64,000 bases of DNA, taken from the NCBI GenBank assembly GCA_001587635.1, contig LNJE01000001.1:1-64000 (forward strand), written 5' to 3'. Both the position numbers and the translations under genes were made by a program. The notes beneath the pieces are model-generated. The model made no database searches and was not told where the DNA came from. It saw only the letters and a program-made list of their open reading frames with translations. Of the stretch, positions 1 through 7,819 are shown piece by piece. The stretch is from Methanofastidiosum methylothiophilum. Lineage in GTDB: Archaea; Methanobacteriota_B; Thermococci; Methanofastidiosales; Methanofastidiosaceae. Position 1 is the stretch's first letter, and the number at the start of each line of letters is the position of its first letter.

Positions 1-194
1 CACAATACGAACCTTATTATGACCCCTACCTGCCGGCCCCAAGACCCCAGATACCATCGCTTCGTGTCAGAAGGGAAGGGTACTCATGTGAAAGGTGTGG
101 AAGGCCCCTAATAAGGACTGAAGTTAACGATAGGGGGAGAAGGGAGATTGTTTACAAGTGCGATAACTGTCAGATAATGTATGATCTTGTTTAG
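1..194 (+). CDS. C-terminal end of a zinc-ribbon protein (5' partial)
   Basis: Only the last 64 codons are in the window. The frame runs from base 3 to a TAG at 192-194. The visible part is a Pro/Tyr-rich linker followed by a four-cysteine zinc ribbon with CERCG and CDNC knuckles, ending in MYDLV. The function cannot be told from this fragment. The same kind of C-terminal CxxC...CxxC ribbon closes the membrane protein at 6871-7803, so this could be another membrane protein with a cytoplasmic ribbon, but that is inference. Confidence 0.7.
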   Translation, partial: QYEPYYDPYLPAPRPQIPSLRVRREGYSCERCGRPLIRTEVNDRGRREIVYKCDNCQIMYDLV

Positions 195-295
195 ACAATA
201 GCTTTTCTAATTTATCTTTGCTGGCTTCGTGTTTTGTATATCATATATATCGTACAATTTAAATGTATAGCTAAACAATATAACATGGTGAGAAG

Positions 296-477
296 ATGGA
301 TAGAGAAAAACTTCTTCAAATCCAAAAATCATGACAGGAAAGCCAATCATAAAAGGCACAAGAGTATCCGTACAATACATATTAAATCTATTGGCTAATG
401 ACTATACAGTTGATGAAATATTGAAGGAATATGAAGTGCTAACAAAAGACGGTATTAATGTTTGTCTTGTATATTAA
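296..477 (+). pseudogene. DUF433-family antitoxin remnant, frameshifted
   Basis: The run NPKIMTGKPIIKGTRVSV followed by an YILNLLANDYTVDEIL-type helix is the signature of DUF433 proteins, small HTH-like antitoxins paired with PIN-type toxins. The expected N-terminus (MDREKLLQ) begins at 296 but lies in a different frame from the conserved core, so a one-base shift near 311-320 breaks the gene. An in-frame ATG at 331 leaves only 48 codons, ending in TAA at 475-477, earlier than the usual roughly 75 residues. It converges with the broken vapC next door. Decay is the simplest reading. A sequencing error could explain the frameshift but not the short C-terminus. Confidence 0.55.
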
Positions 478-500
478 TCTTAATTTACTTAGAATAATTA

Positions 501-917
501 TCAAAGAATTTCAATCGAGAACATATTTTTAGTTTTCTCAAATAATTTCTTATCCGAGGTAATAAAATTCCCAGATAATTCGTTACTTAAAGCAATATAA
601 GTTGCATCATAACCCGTTATATCATATTTATAACTTATTTCAATAGTATCGTAAAGTAATTTTCTAGTTGGAGTTATTATTTCTATCCCTAAATCAAAGA
701 TACTCTCAAGAGCATTCATGACATCTATTTCTTTAAAATTAGGATTATATCTCAAAGCATTAGATATCTCATTAAGGAGAAGGTCAGGTTCGATAATTTC
801 AATTTCTCTATCGATATGTCTATCTCTATATTCAATAGATCTGTCAGTATTTTCTTCATTTGTAAATCATTTTATAATTACAGAAGTATTTAAAAATATT
901 AATGGAGTCTTCTCCAT
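501..917 (-). pseudogene. vapC: VapC-type PIN-domain toxin with in-frame stop
   Basis: Read from ATG at 917, the frame gives a normal full-length PIN ribonuclease of about 138 residues. It starts MEKTPLIFLNTSVIIK, meets a TGA at 869-867, then continues in the same frame to LLLNEISNALRYN, YDITGYDATYIALS and FITSDKKLFEKTK, the last motifs being the acidic core of PIN domains. Family members usually read DTSVIIKWF here, so the TGA most likely replaces a TGG tryptophan codon. The first catalytic Asp is also Asn (FLNTSV). Two inactivating changes in one gene argue for a dead toxin rather than a read error. A remnant starting at TTG 755 would lack the first catalytic carboxylate. It overlaps the antitoxin gene by 19 bases, as vapBC operons often do. 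Confidence 0.75.
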
Positions 918-1081
918 TTTGCTACCTCAGCACTTCCATTCCAGTTTCCAGATTTTTTTCTGAGCTCTTCTTGGATTCTTAAGGCTTTTTTTATATTAAG
1001 ATTCTCATTTAAACGAGAAACCCATAAAATCTGAAGTCGTTTTTCAACGATTGAAACATTTAATTTGCTATCTTTTGCCAT
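899..1081 (-). CDS. vapB: VapB-type antitoxin, intact
   Basis: A 60-residue protein lies directly upstream of, and overlaps, the broken vapC. It begins MAKDSKLNVSIVEKR and ends in a basic/aromatic stretch (EVAKWRRLH). Size, position and translational overlap are those of a VapB antitoxin; no fold can be assigned from sequence alone. The start has a GAGTGA Shine-Dalgarno close to the ATG. The reading frame is intact although its toxin is not, which is the order of loss expected when a toxin-antitoxin pair decays (toxin first). The identification rests mainly on its partner. Confidence 0.55.
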   Translation of the reverse strand: MAKDSKLNVSIVEKRLQILWVSRLNENLNIKKALRIQEELRKKSGNWNGSAEVAKWRRLH

Positions 1082-1139
1082 TTCACTCTTCCATTCAACA
1101 ATACTTATTAATGTTTAAATAATTTGTGCAACTGTACTT

Positions 1140-1334
1140 TTATTTCTTATACATTGAATTGATAAATTTTGAGTGTTGCTTGCTCCACTCTTTATTTGGT
1201 GTTTTCTTTATCCATTCTGCATATAATCTTACAAACTCTATCTTTTGCTTGAAGTTTCTTTCCTTTTCTTCCTCAAGCTCCTTTAGAATTTGTTCTCTGT
1301 TTTCATCAAATTTTCTCTTTTCAGATTCCTTCAT
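1140..1334 (-). CDS. Small charged coiled-coil protein beside nucleotidyltransferase
   Basis: The start is set at ATG 1334. A longer open frame begins at 1430, but its first 32 codons overlap the end of the nucleotidyltransferase in another frame. The 64-residue product is very rich in Lys and Glu (ENREQILKELEEEKERN), predicted helical, and ends in an aromatic-rich tail (EFVRLYAEWIKKTPNKEWS). It begins 5 bases past the stop of the broken nucleotidyltransferase, so the two probably formed one operon. Similar small helical proteins accompany this class of nucleotidyltransferase in archaea, to my recollection, and could act as its partner. Function is unknown. Confidence 0.45.
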   Translation of the reverse strand: MKESEKRKFDENREQILKELEEEKERNFKQKIEFVRLYAEWIKKTPNKEWSKQHSKFINSMYKK

Positions 1335-1338
1335 CTCT

Positions 1339-1930
1339 TCACCAGAAATTATCCAATTTATCTTGAATCTTAAAATATTTGGCCCAGTATTCGATTTCGT
1401 CTCTTTGGATATTATTCTGAAATAACTCATATAAATATACCGCGTCCATTATGTCCTTTTCGCCACCTAAAAAAAGTTTGTATGCTAATTGAATTTCTAG
1501 GGGGATAAATAAAGTAAATTCTTATCCAATTTAACTTTTAATCTGTTATCCAATACATATTTCTCTACTTCATTTTTTGTAATTTTAAGTTCGATGTTGG
1601 GTGTAATCGCATTCTTTTTAGATATTCTTACCCCTAAATTTTCACTTAACATCTCATACAAACCTTCTCTATCTTCGGGATTAAGAAAGTCGTATCTATC
1701 TTCAATTTCACTGACAAAGTTAAAAAATTCAGATTTAGTTATTTTTTCAATTAATATACCAATATCTTCAGTACCTCTGGATCTGCCGAATAATATGGCA
1801 ACGTAACCACTTACTATAACATACCTAAAATGATTTTTTAGTAGTCTACGAACTCTAGTACAAACTTATCAACGTTAGATAATGACTTATTTTTCAATAT
1901 TATCAAATCCTTAGAATACTGAATTTCCAT
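1339..1930 (-). pseudogene. Nucleotidyltransferase-fold protein (AbiEii/MNT-like), two frameshifts
   Basis: Three adjacent frame segments join into one protein of about 195 residues. The N-terminus runs from ATG 1930 (MEIQYSKDLIILKN). The middle holds VIVSGYVAILFGRSRGTEDI, the glycine/arginine active-site loop of nucleotidyltransferases. The C-terminal segment reads IPLEIQLAYKLFLGGEKDI and ends DNFW-stop at 1341-1339. The frame changes near 1840-1850 and again near 1500-1515. The active site reads TEDIG where TEDID is expected, so a metal-binding Asp is also gone. Two frameshifts plus a lost catalytic residue indicate a pseudogene. Relatives serve as toxins or antitoxins in AbiE/MNT-type systems. 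Confidence 0.65.
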
Positions 1931-2032
1931 AAATACTTAATTGAGACATCTACTATTTAATTTTATGATTTGAACATAAGTGATTCATATGCCTAGAGAA
2001 TTATAATTAAAAGAGATAATATAAAAAATAAT

Positions 2033-3085
2033 CTATTTTTTCTTAATTTTCTTTGTGTAAATAAAAGCTCCGGCTGCTAAAATTATCAATATAGGAATTG
2101 CCACATACATCGGATTAATAGAAGAGGACATGCGCTGATGCTTTTGCATTGAATCTACATCAAGGAAGTAGACATAGGTGTCAGTTGAGCCTATCACAAG
2201 ATTTTTGCCGTCAGGTGTTATTGATACAGACCATACGTTGCCGTTAGTGGAAAATTCCTTTAGGGGTTCCCCTTTATTTGAGAAGACATGTGCCTTTTTA
2301 TCCCATGAACCTATGGCAATAAGGGATCCGTCTGGAGTTATTGAAACAGATGATACGGTGTGCCCGATAACCTTACTCCATAGTAAGTTTCCGCTGCCGT
2401 CAAATAGGTAAAGCTTAAAGTTTTTTTCACCCTCTTCTGACTCAAAGCTTCCGGTCCCGCAGACAACAAATGAAGAGTCAGGTGTGACTTCAACTGATAT
2501 GACAGGCGCTTTTAGGTCTTTTTTCCACAAAAGAAATCCTGATCTAACTAGGTAAACAAAATTATCTGATGATGCCACGCCAAGAGTTTTACCGTCTGGC
2601 GTTAGCGATATGTCATTTACCTTGCCATCTGTTTTATAGTCCCAAGATGGCCTTCCGTCCTCATACACCATCGCATAAACATTGGATGAGCTCCCACCAA
2701 TGTATTTCTCGTCTGGAGTTATGTCCATAAATCCTCCTTTGACAGACTTATATGACTCCAAAGGCTTTCCATCTATGGTATAGACATAAGCCCTCTCTCC
2801 GGTAATAACTGAAACTCTAGAGAGGTCATCTGAAAAGGATATATGTGTGACTCTATGGCCAGGTTTATTTGTCCACAGCACTTCCCCCTTATTGTTTAGT
2901 ATGTAAAAGGAGCCGTCAAGGGAGCTTGCACCAGTGTATGAGCCATCATTTGTCGTTGTGACAAAGGGTACCCAGCTATTTATCTTAGATTTCCATACAA
3001 CGGGATCAGATGTTTCATCTGCAAGTATATTTATGGAAGCGGTAAATATTCCAAAAATTAATAATAGAGGTATTAAATTCTTCAT
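2033..3085 (-). CDS. Membrane-anchored WD40/PQQ-like beta-propeller protein
   Basis: The 350-residue product has an N-terminal signal peptide (MKNLIPLLLIFGIFT) and a run of about seven propeller blades. Each blade has the pattern xVSITPDGxxxxxGSxD followed by a sheet ending in W or F. A single C-terminal transmembrane segment (YVAIPILIILAAGAFIY) is followed by a lysine-rich stop-transfer tail. The propeller should face outside the cell, held by the C-terminal anchor. An upstream in-frame start would add 23 residues before the signal peptide and overlap the inositol-phosphate synthase gene, so ATG 3085 is preferred. Ligand and partners are unknown. It may be co-transcribed with the upstream synthase. 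Confidence 0.75.
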   Translation of the reverse strand: MKNLIPLLLIFGIFTASINILADETSDPVVWKSKINSWVPFVTTTNDGSYTGASSLDGSFYILNNKGEVLWTNKPGHRVTHISFSDDLSRVSVITGERAYVYTIDGKPLESYKSVKGGFMDITPDEKYIGGSSSNVYAMVYEDGRPSWDYKTDGKVNDISLTPDGKTLGVASSDNFVYLVRSGFLLWKKDLKAPVISVEVTPDSSFVVCGTGSFESEEGEKNFKLYLFDGSGNLLWSKVIGHTVSSVSITPDGSLIAIGSWDKKAHVFSNKGEPLKEFSTNGNVWSVSITPDGKNLVIGSTDTYVYFLDVDSMQKHQRMSSSINPMYVAIPILIILAAGAFIYTKKIKKK

Positions 3086-3122
3086 AGAAGAGAAAGAAAA
3101 AAATGGATATTTAAGTTTATCT

Positions 3123-4217
3123 TTAGCGCTCGATCTTTCCGGCGATAAAGTCATCTACTTTTATCTTTGCTATTGAATCAGAATATTGAATTAACGGATG
3201 CTTCATTGTGTAGCTTGAAATTGAGGTAAGCGGCCCCCCAACTTTTCTGTCAAGACCAAGTTTTGCACATCTGATTGCATCAATTGCAACGCCTGCAGAG
3301 TTTGGGGAATCTTCAACAGAAAGTTTTAACTCCACATTCAATGGTATGTCTCCAAAGCCTCTTCCTTCAATCCTTAAGAAACATAGCTTATTGTCATTTA
3401 ACCATGGAACGTAGTCTGAAGGGCCTATGTGGATATTGTCTGGTGCCAATGGAACATCTAGCTGTGATTGGACTGCTTCTGTTTTAGATATCTTTTTTGA
3501 TTTTAATCTATCTTTTTCAAGCATATTTAGGAAGTCTGTGTTTCCACCTGTGTTAAGCTGATAAGTCCTATCAACAATGACGCCTCTGTCTTGGAAGAGT
3601 TTTGTAAGCACTCTGTGTACAATCGTTGCCCCAAGCTGGGACTTAATATCATCCCCAACAATTGGGATCCCCCTATCCTCAAATTTTTTCGCCCATGTTT
3701 CATCTGAAGCAATGAATACGGGCATGCAGTTGACAAATGCAACGCCTGCTTCTAGTGCGGCTTCAGCGTAGAATTTTGTTGCTTTTTCTGAGCCCACCGG
3801 CATATAGTTTATCAAAACGTCAACTTTATGCTTTTTTAGCTCAGCCGCGACGTCACAGGGTTTTTCATCGGAAACTACAAACCTCCTTTCCTCAGAATAG
3901 TTTTTCATGTGCTCTGCAAATCCATCTAAAACTGGCCCCATCATTACCGTTGCCCCTAATTTTGGGACGTTTCTATAAATCGTTTTCGTGCAGTTTGGAC
4001 ATTCAAATATGGCTTCACTAATGTCTTTTCCAACTTTTCTTTTATCAATATCAAACGCAACAACAAATTTAAGGTCTTGTGGCAAGTACCCTCCCAAATT
4101 CTCATGCATTAAACCAATTATTTGTTTTGTCCCGTTATTTCTATAATATTCAATACCTTGAACAAGCGATGATGCGCAATTGCCGACTCCTGCAATTGCT
4201 ACTCTAATTTCTCCCAT
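3123..4217 (-). CDS. ino1: myo-Inositol-1-phosphate synthase
   Basis: This enzyme converts glucose 6-phosphate to inositol 1-phosphate with NAD, the first step to archaeal inositol phospholipids or the osmolyte di-inositol phosphate. The 364-residue protein has the N-terminal Rossmann motif VAIAGVGNCASSLVQGIEYY and the family blocks GPVLDGFAEHM, VLINYMPVGSEKA, VGDDIKSQLGATI and LNTGGNTDFLNM. Length and motifs match archaeal and actinobacterial synthases. The start has a clear Shine-Dalgarno (GAGGTG, five bases before ATG). It is divergent from a PadR-type regulator across an 89-base gap, so that regulator is a candidate controller. Confidence 0.93.
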   Translation of the reverse strand: MGEIRVAIAGVGNCASSLVQGIEYYRNNGTKQIIGLMHENLGGYLPQDLKFVVAFDIDKRKVGKDISEAIFECPNCTKTIYRNVPKLGATVMMGPVLDGFAEHMKNYSEERRFVVSDEKPCDVAAELKKHKVDVLINYMPVGSEKATKFYAEAALEAGVAFVNCMPVFIASDETWAKKFEDRGIPIVGDDIKSQLGATIVHRVLTKLFQDRGVIVDRTYQLNTGGNTDFLNMLEKDRLKSKKISKTEAVQSQLDVPLAPDNIHIGPSDYVPWLNDNKLCFLRIEGRGFGDIPLNVELKLSVEDSPNSAGVAIDAIRCAKLGLDRKVGGPLTSISSYTMKHPLIQYSDSIAKIKVDDFIAGKIER

Positions 4218-4306
4218 AAAGACACCTCTTAAAAGATGACATGATATTGTAAAAGAATTATAAAGATTTAAATAGTTTATGGTAATAAAATATTAAAGGT
4301 GTATAA
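4218..4306. promoter_or_regulatory. Divergent promoter region between ino1 and padR-like gene
   Basis: This 89-base AT-rich gap separates two start codons in opposite directions. For the right-hand gene a TATA-like element (GATTTAAATAG, about 4265-4275) lies roughly 37 bases before ATG and an AGGTG Shine-Dalgarno sits at 4298-4302. For the left-hand gene a GAGGTG Shine-Dalgarno precedes the ATG by five bases. A PadR regulator binding here would control both genes; that is inference. Confidence 0.5.
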
Positions 4307-4624
4307 ATGCCCCTCGATAGACTCAAAAGGAAGCTTACTACGGAGGTATTGTGGATATATATTCTGAGTCTGTTGTCAAACAAGTCTATGTATGCCTATG
4401 AAGTTAAAAATGAAATAGAAAAAAATTTTTCTTTTGCACCTGCCAGGATAACTAGCTACATAGTCCTATATAATCTTGAAAATGGGGGCTATGTCACCTC
4501 AGAGTGGGAAGACTCGGGCCACGGCAGGCCAAATCGAAAGTATTATATTATAACTGATTCTGGTAAAAATCTTCTTAAAGATGGAAAAGATTTCATCAAT
4601 TTAGTTGTTTCAAGGATAGAGTAA
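4307..4624 (+). CDS. PadR-family winged-helix transcriptional regulator
   Basis: The 105-residue protein has the PadR layout. An N-terminal winged helix carries the hallmark SMYAYEVKNEIEKNF, a wing reads YVTSEWEDSGHGRPNRKYY, and a short C-terminal helix is present. The R-K-Y-Y ending of the wing is typical of PadR repressors and activators. It stands divergently beside ino1 and just upstream of an AlaX gene. The ligand is unknown. Small PadR proteins of this size are usually dimeric repressors of a neighbouring gene. Confidence 0.85.
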   Translation: MPLDRLKRKLTTEVLWIYILSLLSNKSMYAYEVKNEIEKNFSFAPARITSYIVLYNLENGGYVTSEWEDSGHGRPNRKYYIITDSGKNLLKDGKDFINLVVSRIE

Positions 4625-4661
4625 GCGTAAAAGTTTTATTTAGTTATACCTATCTTCTGCC

Positions 4662-5606
4662 ATGAAGGATAAAAGAGCACATACAGGGGAGCATATATTT
4701 TTCCGCTCACTTTCTACTGTAATCCCAGAGGTATCTTTGGATAAGATTTCCATTAAGGAAGAAAAAAATGCGCTTTATATAAGATGTCCTGTTGAAGTTA
4801 GCTGGGAAAAACTTCTTGAGGCTAAAAGACTCACAAATGACATTATAGCTCAAGATAGGAAAGTAATTGTTCACAATTCAAGGAAAGGGGATGTTCTCAA
4901 AGATTTCCCGAATGCGAGGATCAAGCTAGATAGGATCCAAACCGATGAAGTTAGGATAATTGAAGTTGAAAACTATGATTATGCGGCATGTTCTGGTGAG
5001 CATGTTTGCTCTACAAAAGAAATTGACTTCTTCCTTTTGACTAAAGTGAATAAGACCGGGGAGGATACATACAGGTTGGAATTTGAAGTCGCAGAGAATG
5101 CAAAGGCTGAAGCCATGAGATTATCAAAGATTGCACTAGCATCGATGGAGATTCTCCAATCTGCACCTGAAAACGTCGAGAGGACTATTTCAAATTTATT
5201 AAGGGAAAATGAAAAGTACAGGCGCGATATCAATGAATTTTCTGAAAAGAGTTTTGAATCAATTTCCCCTAAGGACGTTTCAGGGATAAATCTCTATTTT
5301 GAAACATTAAAGGGATTGGACAGAAAATTGGTGATAAAAAAAGCCGGTGAGCTAATAAAGCAGTCAAAGACCGTTTTAGTGTTATTTCTAATTGATGATG
5401 GGATATTTGTCATCTGTGGCAGATCAGAAGATATAGATTATGATATGAGGCCTCTTTTAAACTCAATTTTGACTAAATTTGGTGGCAGGGGTGGGGGCAG
5501 AAATAACTTTGCCCAGGGAGGAGGCTCTTTAACAGATGATTATGAAGATACGATAAAGGACATTGAAGTTGAAGTGCAAAAGATTCTTAGTTCTCTAACA
5601 TGCTAA
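4662..5606 (+). CDS. alaX: AlaX-type alanyl-tRNA editing protein with DHHA1 domain
   Basis: This 314-residue protein is a stand-alone editing enzyme that hydrolyses mischarged tRNA-Ala (Ser or Gly on tRNA-Ala). The zinc site is visible as HTGEH (H7, H11) and CSGEH (C110, H114). A coiled region follows, then a C-terminal DHHA1 domain with a glycine-rich loop near residues 273-288 (KFGGRGGGRNNFAQGGG). That matches the long AlaX-L class, although the N-terminal region starts directly at the zinc motif with no oligonucleotide-binding extension. A TATA-like element centred near 4636 lies 26 bases before the ATG, suggesting a leaderless message. Confidence 0.88.
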   Translation: MKDKRAHTGEHIFFRSLSTVIPEVSLDKISIKEEKNALYIRCPVEVSWEKLLEAKRLTNDIIAQDRKVIVHNSRKGDVLKDFPNARIKLDRIQTDEVRIIEVENYDYAACSGEHVCSTKEIDFFLLTKVNKTGEDTYRLEFEVAENAKAEAMRLSKIALASMEILQSAPENVERTISNLLRENEKYRRDINEFSEKSFESISPKDVSGINLYFETLKGLDRKLVIKKAGELIKQSKTVLVLFLIDDGIFVICGRSEDIDYDMRPLLNSILTKFGGRGGGRNNFAQGGGSLTDDYEDTIKDIEVEVQKILSSLTC

Positions 5607-5660
5607 TGATTATTCAAAAAGAAATAACGGCGCATAATGGCAATAAAGAATCTTTAATTT

Positions 5661-6146
5661 TTATCTGTTGCAGCATCTTACCTTGACCATGAATCTCTCT
5701 GTACCTGGCCTAATGTTTACACTTGCGGTGAAGGGGTATTTCTCTCCATATTTGAGTTCCCTAACGCCTAAAGTGTATGACTCTTCACCGATCATATCAC
5801 CATTTTTATTATAGAAAAAGATGTATAGTTTTACACAAGCTACTTTAGGATTTTTGTAACTTGCATCCCCATAGTTATAGACGTTACCTTCAAAATAGAC
5901 CTTATTCCCTTCAAATCTCTGACGATAGTCGGTGATCTGTATTGGACATGCTATTGATCCGGAGGGAGTTTCCCCTTTGGAAGGGGTGGGTGTTGGAACT
6001 TTTGATTCACCGATTGGGTTGAAATCTTGATTCCTCCAATCCTGTAATACGTCTTTTGCTGTTTGGCCTTTATCGCTTGATGTGCACCCCAAAGTGATAG
6101 ATATCAAGATTAGGATAATGAATAATGCGGGTATTCTTCTAGACAT
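5661..6146 (-). CDS. Lipoprotein with FxLYD-like beta domain
   Basis: The start is set at ATG 6146, giving a signal peptide followed by a lipobox (ISITLGC) and a Thr/Pro-rich linker, so the protein is probably lipid-anchored outside the membrane. An open frame extends upstream to 6242 but would run into the tRNA-Gln gene. The C-terminal 90 residues have the FxLYD-like pattern of small beta-sandwiches (FEGNVYNYGDASYKNPKVACVKLYIFFYNKNG, read as two halves). The final residues hold a CC pair near the end (VRCCNR). Function is unknown. Confidence 0.65.
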   Translation of the reverse strand: MSRRIPALFIILILISITLGCTSSDKGQTAKDVLQDWRNQDFNPIGESKVPTPTPSKGETPSGSIACPIQITDYRQRFEGNKVYFEGNVYNYGDASYKNPKVACVKLYIFFYNKNGDMIGEESYTLGVRELKYGEKYPFTASVNIRPGTERFMVKVRCCNR

Positions 6147-6200
6147 TCTATCTATAACAATAGTTGGAGTTTTATTATTTAAATGTATTGAGAAGTGAAA

Positions 6201-6276
6201 TGGTAGCCGGGAACGGATTCGAACCGCTGTCGCGGGGACCAAAACCCCGCAGGATTGACCGCTACCCTACCCGGCT
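6201..6276 (-). tRNA. tRNA-Gln (anticodon TTG)
   Basis: The minus strand folds into a standard cloverleaf. The acceptor AGCCGGG (6276-6270) pairs with CCCGGCT (6211-6205), the discriminator is A, and CCA is encoded at 6203-6201. The anticodon loop reads TTTTGGT between GC-rich stems, giving anticodon TTG. The T-arm carries GGTTCGAATCC. No intron is seen. Confidence 0.95.
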
Positions 6277-6320
6277 AGCATTAATAGGAAATCTGATTAG
6301 TGATTTAAAACTTTCGGTAA

Positions 6321-6330
6321 CTTTATAAAT
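6321..6330 (+). promoter_or_regulatory. TATA box of the aIF2-beta gene (leaderless)
   Basis: CTTTATAAAT is centred about 26 bases upstream of the ATG at 6352, and no Shine-Dalgarno lies between. This is the spacing expected when transcription starts at or next to the start codon, so the mRNA is probably leaderless. Confidence 0.6.
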
Positions 6331-6351
6331 CACAAAAATCACTCCACCACT

Positions 6352-6771
6352 ATGGGAGAGGGAAAAACAGACTACGAATCCCTATTAAAGAGGGCGGAAG
6401 AGCTATTGCCTAAGAATGTCTTTGAAACTAGTAGATTTGAAGTTCCAAGGGTTGATTCGTTTATAATGGGAAACAGAACTATAGTTAAAAATTTCAGGGA
6501 AATTGCCCAAGTTCTAAACAGGGATGTTGATGTATTTTTAAAGTACATCCTAAGAGAACTTGCAACAGCAGGCAATATGAGCGGTCATGAAGCCATATTT
6601 CAAGGAAAGTTTTCATCTTCAGTTATTAATGACAAAATTGAAAAGTACGCCAAAGAATCGGTGATATGTACAGAATGCAATAGGCCTGATACCAAGATAA
6701 TTAGGGAAGATAGGATTACATTTCTACAGTGTGAAGCGTGTGGAGCACGTTATCCCATAAATCATGCATAA
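6352..6771 (+). CDS. eif2b: Translation initiation factor 2 subunit beta (aIF2-beta)
   Basis: The 139-residue length is the usual archaeal one. The order is N-terminal helix, the central alpha/beta domain (PRVDSFIMGNRTIVKNF, then REIAQVLNRDVDVFLKYILRELATAG) and a C-terminal zinc ribbon with CTECNRPDTK and CEACGARYPI. Together with the alpha and gamma subunits it forms the GTP-dependent complex that brings initiator tRNA to the small ribosomal subunit. The gamma and alpha genes are not in this window, so here it is a single gene. Confidence 0.95.
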   Translation: MGEGKTDYESLLKRAEELLPKNVFETSRFEVPRVDSFIMGNRTIVKNFREIAQVLNRDVDVFLKYILRELATAGNMSGHEAIFQGKFSSSVINDKIEKYAKESVICTECNRPDTKIIREDRITFLQCEACGARYPINHA

Positions 6772-6870
6772 TGATTCTTTTCTTTAGCGATTAGGGAATT
6801 TTCCTTTATTGTTTCGATAAATATAAATAGGTAATCGATTTAATATATATTAGTATCAACGGTGATAACA

Positions 6871-7803
6871 ATGGTAAGAAGAACACATTTTGTTGTTTTA
6901 GGATTGATTCTTTTAATTATAGCGGGGGGGTTGTTTTATTACACAACTATACCTTTTGAAAGGACAATAACTACCCAAGAGTATGTGACAAAGGAAAGAA
7001 TAGAAATTCTAGAAAGGGTAGTTCCCAAAGAAAAACTGGTCAAGAAGACACGGGATGTAACAGTATATGCAGATACAACTATCGCAGACTCTTCAAAGGA
7101 GTTTCAGCGTGATGATTATATTACTCTTGGCGAGGTGCTATTAAAACCAAATGATCGTATAAAATTCACTGTAACTACAGATCCTAACAAGAGAGAGATT
7201 GAACGTGAGTTTGAATTTAAGATTCTTGACAATTCAAATTATGAGCTTTGGTTGACGCAGCAGCAGCCTAAAATGGTCTTTTATAATGCTCCACCTAAAA
7301 CTATCGAACTAAATGATGTGTGGACTGTTCCAGCTGGTACAGGGATACAGCAATACAAGATAGTCCTTTCAAATAGAATGTTTGCATACTCCAAAAAGAT
7401 AACATATTTGATAATAAAGCAGGAATCCTCTACTAAAAGGGAAGAATACCTTGAAACAGTGATTGAGAATGTGACTGAAACTTACGAAGAGAAGGTGCCA
7501 TACCAAGAGCTTGAAACTGTTACAAAAAGAGAGAGATTCTGGCACGATGAATATAGGCCAATTTCCTATATTTTGGGGGCTTTTGGTATACTAGGGATAC
7601 TAATTGGAATGTTAACATACACGCAGAGGGAGAAGATCAAAAGAATTCCCGGGGTAAGACAGATTACAAGGACTCCTAGCGAACCGGTAAGTCTTCCGAA
7701 ATGCCCAATTTGCGGGTCAAAAGTTGCCCCGACACATATAATGGAAAATAGGAAAAAGATTTACAAATGCACATACTGTGGGCGTCTTTTAGAGCTTGAC
7801 TAA
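6871..7803 (+). CDS. Two-TM membrane protein with C-terminal zinc ribbon
   Basis: The start is placed at ATG 6871 because GGTGAT at 6861-6866 is a good Shine-Dalgarno for it; an in-frame GTG at 6862 overlaps that signal. The 310-residue protein has a transmembrane helix near residues 7-25 (VVLGLILLIIAGGLFYYT). A roughly 200-residue extracytoplasmic domain rich in beta strands and paired Glu/Thr motifs (EKVPYQELETVTKRERF) follows. A second helix lies near 232-252 (YILGAFGILGILIGMLTY). The C-terminal ribbon has CPICG and CTYCG knuckles. The ribbon should be cytoplasmic. It may be a sensor or assembly protein, but no family is recognised. Confidence 0.65.
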   Translation: MVRRTHFVVLGLILLIIAGGLFYYTTIPFERTITTQEYVTKERIEILERVVPKEKLVKKTRDVTVYADTTIADSSKEFQRDDYITLGEVLLKPNDRIKFTVTTDPNKREIEREFEFKILDNSNYELWLTQQQPKMVFYNAPPKTIELNDVWTVPAGTGIQQYKIVLSNRMFAYSKKITYLIIKQESSTKREEYLETVIENVTETYEEKVPYQELETVTKRERFWHDEYRPISYILGAFGILGILIGMLTYTQREKIKRIPGVRQITRTPSEPVSLPKCPICGSKVAPTHIMENRKKIYKCTYCGRLLELD

Positions 7804-7819
7804 TCTTTTTTTATTTTTT
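7804..7819 (+). terminator. Poly-T terminator after the zinc-ribbon membrane protein gene
   Basis: The sequence directly after the TAA reads CTTTTTTTATTTTTTAA. Oligo-T tracts like this are the usual intrinsic termination signal in archaea. It lies between two convergent genes, and the facing gene ends inside it. Confidence 0.5.

Noticed and set aside
1335..1430. N-terminal extension of the small charged protein to 1430
   Set aside because: This part overlaps the end of the nucleotidyltransferase, whose family sequence explains these bases in another frame.
3737..4021. Plus-strand frame inside the inositol-phosphate synthase gene
   Set aside because: It is fully within a well-conserved minus-strand gene and shows no family sequence.
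6147..6242. N-terminal extension of the lipoprotein frame
   Set aside because: It would read into the tRNA-Gln gene and put residues before a complete signal peptide and lipobox.
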